The notes under the pieces are model-generated. The model had not been told where the DNA came from. It saw only the letters and a program-made list of their open reading frames with translations, and ran no database searches. From assembly GCA_017506865.1 (NCBI GenBank), contig JAFCMP010000379.1, forward strand, positions 620,001 through 684,000: a stretch of 64,000 nt of DNA. Reading direction: 5' to 3'. Numbering within the stretch: the first letter of the stretch is position 1; the number at the start of each line of letters is the position of its first letter. The DNA is from Tribonema minus (lineage: Eukaryota; Sar; Xanthophyceae; Tribonematales; Tribonemataceae). Of this stretch, positions 11,601-21,297 are shown one piece after another. A program made the position numbers and the translations under genes.

Positions 11601-13065
11601 TGCCCCTCTTTCTTTTCTTTTCTGCACAAATGCATTCCTGAGTTGTGCGTCCCCGTGTTGAGTATTAGTTTGTGTTACCATTTCAATTTGCGACACACTT
11701 GACCGGTTTCAAACTGTGAGGCCAACATCACATACACGCACAGGCGGCTGCAAGAGAGGGTGCATGCCCGTTCAGCAGGTTGTTTGGAGAACGGGTGCTC
11801 TGCTACACCTGATTCGATCATCTTTCAGTATTTCTCGCATTACAGTTGGTGCTGTGATCCTACGCGCATGACCTTAGTGTGAACACACATGCATGCATGC
11901 ATCATGTTTGAGTTGTGGTCCTGTCAGTGGTGAAGCATCAACAGTACATCAGGCACATGTACATGCACGCACCTTGGAGTTGTCCTCGTGAACCTGATGT
12001 CAAAAGACATGCCATATAGCTGGCAAGCACATGCCATGGAATTGCAATCCAGGTCTGTATGCAAAAATTATAAAGGTAGATGACTTTGTCAGAATTCGAC
12101 ATCAGGTGGCTCTGGCAGAGCCAGCTTGACAACACTTGGCTCGTGAAGTCATCATCCGTCGCTCAAGATGCCATGCACTGTTATGTCGTGTTGCAACAAC
12201 AGCACTAGACAAGCATACATACTCTGCTTTACAAGTAGTACCAGAGTCTATATATACTGCTCGTTAGCACCGAGAGGTGCGGCAGCACTCGCGGTGGCGC
12301 TGATGGTGGCGAGGGTGCATCAGGCAGCAAGGGGATGGGAGATGCTGGCTGTGAGCAGGAGCTGCGGAGTCGCGTGTGGTGAGGATACGGCTTTGGGCAG
12401 CAGCAGGGGATATTGGAACATGGGGATACGGATAGCATCAGGGCACACTGTAGATCGTTTGCTTGAACACGCAAGAAAGAGAACCTCGGCCAGGCACGTC
12501 AGCGGCGTGCTTAGGCAAGGAATCGAGGACCGGGCGCCTCTGGCCCAAATGTATACTAGAGGCATAACCGCGGTCCTCCGGCGTTTTCGCTCAAGAGATG
12601 GAGACATCGGCTACGATAGGTGTGGCTCAGACTGGGTGCCGCTGTGTCTGCCCCCCATGAGTCTAGTACAAGCCTGCAACGCAGGGCTCTAAGGGCCCGT
12701 CCGATTTTAGTTTTTTGCATTCTTATCCAACGCATCAAGCCCACCTTGGGGCTGCTATAAGTACAAGATCATAAGTACTAGCATGACATGTCATTATCTG
12801 CATTACAAGAGTAGGTGAAGCGGCTCACCGCAGCACGGTCACAATAGCAGAGCGGCTTTAGTTTTCACTATGCAGGACAAGGCTGACCTTACACAGCAGA
12901 TGACAACGCAATGTATGCTTGCAAGCGGCTTACTTTTGTACATGCATAAAGTTGTCAGGATGTGTGATCTGAACGCCGAAAGCAGGAGCAGTAGAACTTC
13001 AACATGCATCATGAATAATCTTGTGATTTAAACACACATTAGGCATCACAACTGGCTGCTGATGT
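8352..13065. other. MULE internal region without a recognised gene
   Basis: These 4.7 kb separate the left terminal repeat from the transposase stop codon. I see a second, degenerate copy of the terminal sequence at 8963-8990 (ggatcccgcatatgggccag), CTG/CAG microsatellites near 8619-8650 and 9455-9478, and a roughly 85-bp imperfect repeat built on caggcagtag at about 9075-9205. Open frames are short; the longest is 174 codons on the plus strand (12168-12692) and has no recognisable motif. The region could hold captured host DNA, remains of a second element gene or subterminal regulatory repeats; the sequence does not decide. Confidence 0.5.
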
Positions 13066-16000
13066 CTACGATTTGGGCTTCTTGCGGGCTCCGCCTGTGC
13101 TGCCCTTAATGCGTTTTCCCACCGTGTTCTGCGTACGCCGTTTCCTGACAAAAGGGTCATGGACATTGCCAGCAACCATGTCGCGCATTACCTCAGCCAG
13201 ATACCTCATTTTGTCTACTGCCTGCTGTGGTGGCAATGACTTAGCGTCTGCGACAATGGTCTTGGCAATCGCCCATACCTCAGCATGAGCCTTCTCAACA
13301 TTAGTCTGCAATGGCTCATCTAATGCTGCTGCCCCTGCCCAATCACCGTCGAATGCGTGTTGAGTGACATCTGTGCCAGCAGCATAGTGCATTGCAGCAA
13401 GAGCCAACACTTTGGCCAGTGCTACCTGCTGACCAGCACTAGTGGTGACGCAAGCTGCTGCCTGGGCTGAGGAAGGACGCAGCCACCTAGGGTTGGTGTT
13501 GCGGAATACAGCATTGGCAGCTGCAATGGCGACACGTAAGCATTGTGGCCGGCCAGGCGCTGCAGGATTTGATGGAAGAGGTACATCAGCCACCATTTGC
13601 TGCGCACTTGTGCCCGCCCCACCCCCCCCTCCTTACCATTCCGCAGAGTAAGTGTGTTCTGCATAGGGCTTGCTTTGCGAGCAGCCTTGAGCACCCGCTC
13701 TGCTGTGCTCTGCGGCAGCCCTTGCAGAGTGCAACCATCTATGGCAGTGATGATGTCGCCAATGGCTACAAGCTCTGATGCCTCGGCAGCAAGCATGCCA
13801 CCGTCCTCCGCGCGCGTGAACGCTTGTACGACGACCATGCGGTTGCCGAATTTGAGCTTGACGCCGAGGCCCTCGCCCTTGCGCATGCGCAGCGTCACGT
13901 CGAACATGCCGTACGCCGGAGCTGCTGACGCCGCACCGCTTGTATCGGCAGCGGCGGTGCCAGCTGCGCATTCTCCAGAGCCCTGCTCGCTATCCGCTGT
14001 CCCCCCCACCCCCTGTCCCTCCCCCGCCGCCGGCCCCGCCGCCTCTGCCACCCCCCCAGCGGGGATGACTGTCACTCGCGGCAGCCAAGCGATGATGTGA
14101 CGGCAGAGCATGCCTGTCCGTATGGGGTTCAGGCAGCTGCACAGGGCAGCGCCTGAGGCCGCCACCACCACCGAGTGCTGCGAGCACCCTGAAGTAGCCG
14201 TCGCTGCAAACCACTCCTGATTTGCAAACACTGGGGCGCTGCGCGTGATCGCTTGCAACATGCCCTCACTTGCCCTCCGACTATCATTGTCATCTAATGT
14301 TGCGTCAGGGTCGTCCTCCGGGGTTGGTCCTGAAAGCAGCAACACACGCGCATCAAGTCAGAGGGTGCTTTAGAAAGGGCTTGAATGCGTCCAGACATGA
14401 GAAGAAAGTGCAGGTGACTCTCGCATCAGGGCTGCCACCACCCAGCAGTCCGCAGTGCACGGCGCCTCATTGAGAACCTCACGTTGATTGTACAGGGCTG
14501 CACAGGCAGACAACCTGAAGATTGAGGAAAAAGGCAGGTGCGGCGTCTCAACGAGGCTCTGGTGTTGGTTGCAGCGGGCTGAACAGGTGAGAGGGGGTGA
14601 GAAAAATGCATGCAATCGAACTTCAAGTCCAGCTCAGCAGTGGAAACGTGTACCACTGAGGACATGAAGCTGAAGAACTGGTGGACATTAGCCTTCATTC
14701 GGCAGTGCACGGACTCATACAGGGTATGCATATACTAAATTACATCGGATGATCATGATCCCTCAGTCAGGCGAGTCTGACAGCACCCCTTTGAGGGGGG
14801 GGGGGGCCGGGGCATTTACCAGGGCGGGGGGGGGGGGGGGGGGGGGCAGAGGTCCAAGATTGGCAAGCCGAATAAACCAGGAGGCAGGCGAGTGGGTCGA
14901 GAGGGAGGGGGGGCAGGGGCATAAGAAAGGCTGAGGGTATCGAGGATGCCGTTACCTTGCTGGCTTTAGTGTACTCGACTTGCTTGGCACATGGACATGC
15001 AGTACTATAATGGGAACAGCAATATTTGCTGCAGCACTGTTGCTGTTGTCGACATTTCTGTAGGTGGGTGTTGTCGCCGTTTGGCAAAAGGGGGGCTATG
15101 ACTTTGCAATGACGCCCGTGGTCTCACACAAAGAGAGGGGGCGTCTAGAATGGGGGGGCAGTAAGTCATTATTCAACAGCGGTACGGTAAGGTCACCAGG
15201 TGCGTGTGCTACATGTGCATGATGAACTTCGCAAGAAAACGTACCTGGACTGGAATTGAGACCTTCATCCGCAACCGCCACATGATACCGCGCTGCAGCG
15301 ACCACCTCCTGGGCGATGTGCTTCAGGCAATGCAAAGTGCCATGATGCTTCGCTACCTCCAGCAATGCCCCGTAGATGCTGCGCAGCCCTGCATCGATGC
15401 CCTTCACAGCCACGTCCAATGCGCGGGTGCTGGCCTCCATGTATAGCTGGTCTTCCGCGCTGTATCTTGCAGTGATGCGGCTGATGGAAGTGGTGAGGGA
15501 GCACAGCGTGCCCATTTTCTCCAGCTCTGCCTTCAGCTTGGCAAAGTAGCCCTCGCAGCGCTGGGTAGAGTTGATGCCGAGGGTGAGGATGCCAAGCCGG
15601 AAACAGAAAGCCCACCGCCTGCGGATTGCGTAGATGGTCCGGTTGAGGTATGTCACCACCTCGGCCTCAGCTTTTCCAGCGTGTGCAAGGCAATGGTGCA
15701 TTGCTTGCCACGCTGATTCGAAGCAGCGCTCCGTGGGCGCTCTGGACGCCAGCCGCAGATGCCGCTTGAAGTCCTGTCAGTCAACAAGAATGGACAGTAC
15801 CGGTGATGGATATGCTTGGCATAAACATTAGCATACACGGACGAGCCTGGCCATGTCCACAGGCCAATAAGCACATGAAATACAGGAAGGTACAAACAGT
15901 ACATGAGGCTCTCACTTCTCTTGTAGTAGTACATTTTTCTGCCATCGCTGCTTGTTGCCAGGCAAACCCTAGTAAATCGCGCACATTATCAAGCTGATGT

Positions 16001-19000
16001 AAGTGTATCAAGCACATCTCTGCACTTTGCAACCCTATATGCGCATTCTGTCAGATCAATTGTTTTTGAGTTAAAACATTGTGCACGTGATTCAGCTGCC
16101 CAGCACTTCCCTGGCTGAGTATGCGAGTTGCAGCATCACTGTTTAAGATGGCGCAGAACACGCAGTGCACGAAGATCATGGTTGCTTCATACATGTCACC
16201 TTTGGGTGTCAGCTGGCACATTCTGGAAAAATACCATCTTGATCACTGCAGACTAGCCAGCGCTCAACACCAAAGACTTGTGCAAGCCTGACATGCAATG
16301 TCTCACAACGTGCATTTGGCAGCGGATGACTAAAAAAAATGCCACGGAAGTTGGCTTGCCAAGATAGGGATGCACAGCAATGCTGGCTGACAACATTGCG
16401 ATCAGATTGTTCCTGTCAACGTCATTTTTGTCACCTTTGGGTGTCAGCTGGCACATTCTGGAAAAATACCATCATGATCACTGCAGATTAGCCAGCGCTC
16501 AACACCAAAGACTTGTGCAAGCCTGACATGCAATGTCTCACAACGTGCATTTGGCAGCGGATGACTAAAAAAAATGCCACGGAAGTTCGCTTGCCAAGAT
16601 AGGGATGCACAGCAATGCTGGCTGACAACATTGCAATCAGATTGTTCCTGTCAACGTCATTTTTGTTCACGTGATGCACTCATGGCTAGGTGCTCTACAC
16701 ATGCAAACAAGGGGCATGCACTCATGGCTAGGTGCTCTACACATGCAAACAAGGGCCATGCTACTAATTTCCAACAGCTGTAGACATACATTTGACAGTC
16801 AACTTCCGTGGCGTCGGGGTTGCACTTGCCTTCCATGCAGTCCCCAGTCTTGATTTCAACTTCTCCTTCACGTTCTTGATGAAATGCCACTCGCAGATCA
16901 GGTGCACCGTTCCCGGCCATGACAACTCCATGGCCGCCTCTGCAGCTGCATCTCTGCACAATAACACAAGTAAGGATAAGATTGGGTCACCAGCCTGACA
17001 GTGATGCCATGTGTAACAGGATAAGGGATGTGCGCTAGCGTATAGCACCGTACATATACGGCTGTGCAAGGGATGACTAAGAGCCTCGCTTCTTCTTCGT
17101 ACATACCACGTAGGTGATACCTGAACTTCAACTTCTTTCAATTTCTCGTTCAGCAGTGTAGCGCTATTGCAGACAGCAGGCAGTTGTGCATTTGATGACA
17201 CCACAACCACAAGCATAACACTGCAAGCACGTGCGGGCCGATGGTGGCAGCTGCTCAACAACAGTTTATGTACATATGTCTGGGTGACTACCTTCAGCTG
17301 TTCGCTCATGTCCCTGAAATCAAGCTGAAAGCAAACCTTGTTGCTTAGTGAGAAAGGATCATGACATGTACGCCGTATGCCGCATGCCACAATGGCTAAA
17401 CTGCCGTCTTTATAACGCATATAGAGCGGGTAGGATACTTGAGTTGGCGTATATGTATATGCTATAGTATTTAATAACCAACATGTATATCAGTTTTGTT
17501 AAACAGGATACTCTTGCAGAAACAGGATATGCTGCAAGCCTTCATACCTGTCTGTGAAGCACACTCGAGGGAATCGCCCGTCCACCATTTTCACATAATG
17601 GTCGAAGAACCACGTGAACTCTTCAGTGCCCTCTCCATCCAACACTGCCTGGCAGAACAGTCTTGTCCTGCACATATTGCAGAGAGATTCGCACAGTCTG
17701 AGTCAGACATCTGTGTTTCATGGCCCGCTGTGATTTAAACTTGACTGATACATGCTCAGCAATCAATAGCATAGAAGCCATTAGCATGACAGTATACGGT
17801 ATACGCATATCAGAACCATGCATTCGCGCATACAGTACTTCATCACCATCAGACATTCCTGCAACAGCGACATGACTCACTTGCTCTCGCCGTTCACGCC
17901 AATGATAATGCTGAGCGGCAGGCCATACTTGTTTGTGCCAAATGTGCAGTCCTGTGAAACACCCAAGCAAGTGGACAACAGAGACGATTCAGATTAGTGG
18001 TGCTTCAGAAAATGCAACAGTGATCACTCCAGCGGCAGTTGAGGCATTGGCACGACGACACAATCATGACAAAGCCTGCAAGCTGACCTAAATGCAAGAA
18101 TATACCCCAAGGACGCAAGGATGGCACATTGACAGGTTTGTGACTGCACGTTCACTCACTACGGAAGCGTTGGCCGGCCTCAGCACACACACTGATAGCT
18201 GACAACTGCGTGCTTTGCATGCATCACCCTTTGTCACCTCAGTGCAGACCGACCGACAGTTGTGGCAAAAGCAAACTTACGTGCAGTAAGCGAGCTCAGC
18301 GACTGTGGGTCACCTGTTGAATGACATCCAGACCAAACTCCATGGCCAGCTCCACCTGCTCGCGTGTGGCCCAGAATGCTCGCTTAAACGTGCTGTCCTC
18401 CGAAAGGTCATGAGCAGCATACCCTCCTGTCGCCACCACATTGTTGAGCTCAGCAATGAACTCTTTGCTGTCGCCAGCAACGAATGCAAGCTTCGCCCTG
18501 ACAGCCGCCGCTACATTGTTGAGCTGATTGATTGCCTGCTCATCGAAGACAGCCTTCAGGTCCCCGCCGAAGTGGTGAGCGAGGACAGTTTGTCGCAGCA
18601 TCTTTCCACACATGCTGGGCGCCACGCACCAGCTCCTGACATCAGCTAAGATTTCTGCTGTGAGCTCGCTCTTGGCAATGATGCGGCCGATGCCATCAGG
18701 CCGAGGTAGCTGCTTCACAGCCATTGCATGGTTGTGACCCTCGCTGAATGACGAGGGGACACTGATCAGAGTCCATGGCACTGGTGTGGCAGTGACCGTA
18801 TGCTCCAGGCTATCAGTGATCGCAGCAAGAGGCTGACGCGCTGATGGCATGTGAGGCTTTAGAACTGCACGCCAGCTGCAGTTGCATTTGATGCACTGAT
18901 TTACCACTGTCCGTGGTGCAGCATCGGGCTTCAGTGCAGAGGCCTTCTGAGGAGGGGCACCTGCACAAGGGCAGACTAGCCAGTATAGCGAGCTGTTTCT

Positions 19001-19507
19001 TTTCTTCAGGTACACCTTAAAACCAGCAGTGGAAGCTTGCATCTGCACGACCTCCAAAGCTTCGTTTGGTGACCCAAACAGCCTCCCCTGAAGCTCAGCA
19101 CCGAACTGCATGCAAACGAACAGGGCACAATGCGATCAGCTTGACACGATCTGCTATCTAAGGTCGAGCTGTGCCGTGCACTCAGAAAACGCAGTGGCCA
19201 TGCAGTGCGAGAGCTAACAGTACAGTCAAACTTGAGCCAAACTGGCCATGCCCGCGGTAGCGCTGCTGTCCGTTGGTGTGTGTCTTTGAGTTTTGAGTAC
19301 GCAACATGTGCAGTGCGACTGGTCCACTCAAGCTGTGAAGCTTACAAGGCCGATGTCAAAATGGCTTGGAACATGAACCTGACTCCCTCATGGACATTGG
19401 TCTACCGCTGCAGATGGCAAGTTATGAATGAAATTTGGCAGTTGCTTCATAGTCACCTCGACATCTCCAGCGGTTGCAGCTGAGCTCGCCGGAGGCGAGC
19501 CCTCCAT
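13066..19507 (-). CDS. MULE transposase with FAR1-like, MULE, SWIM and C-terminal PDZ domains
   Basis: Nine exons (19507-19457, 19105-18314, 17951-17881, 17667-17548, 16953-16826, 16199-16087, 15773-15245, 14329-13637, 13559-13066) join in frame into about 996 codons; the splices around 16826 and 16199 are the least sure. Exon 2 has a FAR1/WRKY-GCM1-like finger: GFKVYLKKRN, CPCAG, CIKCNC, then HNHAM. The catalytic core starts at D282 (DCTFGTNKYGLPL), continues with EFTWFFDHYV and FTDRDAAAEA (D344, D346), and has CEWHFIKN (C365, H368). QRCEGYFAKLK is typical of the C-terminal part of the core. A SWIM finger, CSCLN with MLCRHI, lies near residue 664. Residues about 745-832 form a PDZ domain: GEGLGVKL, VVVQAF, IGDIITAIDG and AERVLKAA. 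The tail is basic (KRRTQNTVGKRIKG). It should bind the terminal repeats and cut and join DNA in the nucleus. The PDZ part is unusual for this family. Confidence 0.88.
14795..14847. repeat. Poly-G tracts in a transposase intron
   Basis: Two long runs of G (about 12 and over 20 bases) are separated by about 20 bp. They lie in the 915-bp intron between the exons 15773-15245 and 14329-13637, and are C-runs in the transcript sense. Confidence 0.8.
16195..16664. repeat. Tandem duplication, unit of about 235 bp
   Basis: The block starting gtcacctttgggtgtcagct at 16195 is repeated from 16430 with very few differences. It lies in the transposase intron between the core exon ending near 16826 and the tentative exon 16199-16087, whose acceptor lies at the edge of the first copy. 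An immediately adjacent 42-bp unit (tgcactcatggctaggtgct...) is also duplicated at about 16675-16758. Confidence 0.9.
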
Positions 19508-19553
19508 CTGTGCGTCACCAAGCCCACTGATTGCTGTCTTAGCTGCTTACTCG

Positions 19554-19704
19554 GTCAACACGGCCTCCGCACTGTGCGTAGCGCCAGAACTGCAAGGGCG
19601 ACTGCTGCGAACACGCACACTTCAAATGTGCACTTGCTGGGGGGTGTTCAACCCCCCTGGCCCAAATAGTTAATTGGGCCAGGCTGGCCCAAATATGGGA
19701 TCCG
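19554..19704 (-). repeat. MULE terminal inverted repeat, right
   Basis: Reverse complement of 8201-8351 with two mismatches. The terminal bases are gggatccg and the duplication gtgttcacgg follows directly. Confidence 0.92.
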
Positions 19705-19714
19705 GTGTTCACGG
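19705..19714. repeat. Target-site duplication, right copy
   Basis: Identical to 8191-8200 (gtgttcacgg). Here the base pairs fall in a minus-strand open frame (NRNTWPVNT), so the MULE entered or closely abutted an exon. Confidence 0.9.
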
Positions 19715-20604
19715 GCCACGTGTTGCGGTTCACATCATGTTTCCACGCCATCAGATTCTTTGAGTTGTTTGCCACAGCTCTTGAAGCTCCGTGAAAGCTC
19801 ATCATTTCATGCCCAACATCCATGATGGCACGAATCTTTTCACGAGCCTTGCCCTCCGCAGTCACAGGACCCATAACTCCAGCGGGCCCCACAGGTTCCA
19901 AATCATTAATGTTATAAATACCAGCGTTCGCACCTCCATTCAGCGTGAAGTTCTGCAAGAACAGTTCTCTCCCTGCTGTGGCATGCTCGTGATAAGAGTC
20001 ACTTTCTCTCACTTGCTCAGACGCGTCCTGTTGGTATCCCTGATTGCAGCCTGCTTCTCGTTGTAAGGAAGTCGTAATTTTCTAAATTCTCTGATCTGAG
20101 CAGTCAGGACTTCGTTATAATGCTTAAGATCCTTAATGCCACTGTGCTTGTTTACCCAAAGTTGCCCTTTGCCCACGACACCGACATCGCCATTGTCGCC
20201 CTCCACATACATGCCGCGGAATCTTCCAGTAGCATCCATCTCGTGACCGAAAACGCGTCCCTGAACTGACTGAGGAGGGCCATCTGAGTAGTGTCTTGCA
20301 GGGCGTCTGATGCGCTCCGCCGATGCATCAGGGAATTCAGAGGCTCACATCCTGCGAGTGGTGGAGCTGGTATCACATCCAGCTCCCATGGCCCCTCGCT
20401 GCTCCGTGATCGCAGATCATTCAGGTCCATATCGTCCGCCACCACACCGAGTCCGCCGTGCTCCACCAGCTTGTATGTCGACAACTGGGGATATATGCTG
20501 AGCACGTCTGCGCATAGTTCTTGGTAGGTCAAGGCCTGAGCATTGCGCACACGACGGTAGTTTTCCGCTTGGTCATAGAGGTGAAACTCCCCTCTTCCAG
20601 ACAT
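19715..20604 (-). CDS. Upstream part of the kinase-like gene, separated by the MULE
   Basis: An ATG at 20604-20602 opens a frame (MSGRGEFHLYDQAENYRR) with a PB1/ubiquitin-like feel (ELCADVLSIYPQLSTYKLV, then LRSRSSEGPWELDVIPAPP). Near 20250 the coding sense moves to another frame (GHEMDATGRFRGMYVEG to RKLRLPYNEKQAAIRD) and near 20012 to a third (ESDSYHEHATAGRELFLQNF to AVANNSKNLMAWKHDVNRN), which runs into the MULE duplication. No convincing introns were found for the two changes, so they are short missed introns or frameshifts after the gene was split. Assignment to the same gene as the 7657-1815 exons rests on strand, position on both sides of an exact duplication, and a start-like N-terminus here matched by kinase-like C-terminal exons there. 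The gene is probably inactive unless the MULE is spliced out as part of an intron. Confidence 0.5.
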
Positions 20605-21297
20605 GCTCTTCCCCCCTCTTGCTCCCCCTTCCTGCAGCAAAGTGGAGGAAAGGGAACAGAACAGATGTGCACAACACAGTAAGAACAGCAACAACGACTT
20701 GCAGACTGAAAGCAGTGACGATAGTCCAAAGCACAAGCACCAGCTGGCTTGTCGCCGTTTTAACGGCGAGCGACCACTCGAACGCTGGTTCTGTGTCGGG
20801 ATTGAACATTGTTTAGACTTGTTGGGGAGGCACACGAGAGTGACGATGTCAGCGTCACCTCGGCAGCAGACTATATCACTACCTCACAGCAAATCTGACT
20901 AAGCCTGAACCGCTCACTGGTGCAGCTTTGATGAGGCTGAAACCTCGGCTTCGGCTGCTGTGGATGTACACGCGCAGCTGGCTCACGTTCAGGGCCTGAC
21001 AGGAGACCTTGCTGTTGCGTCAAAGCGCCCCAAGGTGTGTAATCGAGGAGTTGCTGCGCGAGGAGCTGCAGCTCTGCTGCTTGCCCCGTCCGGACGTACG
21101 TCGTCCGGTTCCTGAAAAGTTGATGTGTGTTCTTCATGCGCAGGAATAAAACGTTGAACTTTCTTTCGAGGTCCCAACCGATCCGACCGCAACTGCAATT
21201 TCGAAACCGGAATTCCGGGGGGACGGAGAGCCCCCGAGCTGAGAGCGATTGTGGCTGCACTCACACAGCTTTCTCTAGCACCAACGAGACAAGAATC
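20605..21297. promoter_or_regulatory. Divergent intergenic region between the kinase-like gene and cyclophilin
   Basis: These 693 bp separate two genes read away from each other and must hold both promoters and 5' leaders. No TATA box or known motif can be assigned with confidence. The last 30 bp before the cyclophilin ATG (ccaacgagacaagaatcatg) look like a leader. Confidence 0.5.

Larger units (their letters stand above)
8201..19704 (-). mobile_element. Autonomous Mutator-like DNA transposon (MULE), 11,504 bp
   Basis: The element is bounded by inverted repeats 8201-8351 and 19554-19704, which match at 149 of 151 positions, and by a perfect 10-bp duplication outside them. The termini read cggatcccatatttgggcc. 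Inside the repeats are small palindromes (tgggccagcctggccca and ggggggttgaacacccccc) that could serve as protein-binding or hairpin sites. The right two thirds hold a transposase gene read leftward from 19507. The left 4.7 kb has no recognised gene. Near-identical ends, an exact duplication and a transposase gene with open exons and matching splice phases all indicate a recent insertion that may still be able to move. It lies inside the kinase-like gene, in the same orientation. Confidence 0.92.

Noticed and set aside
12168-12692. 174-codon plus-strand frame in the MULE interior
   Set aside because: No motif, mixed composition, no splice support; kept only as a remark in the region entry.
15265-15615. 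Alternative minus-strand frame over transposase exon 7
   Set aside because: The overlapping frame has the MULE-typical QRCEGYFAKLK and fits both splice phases.
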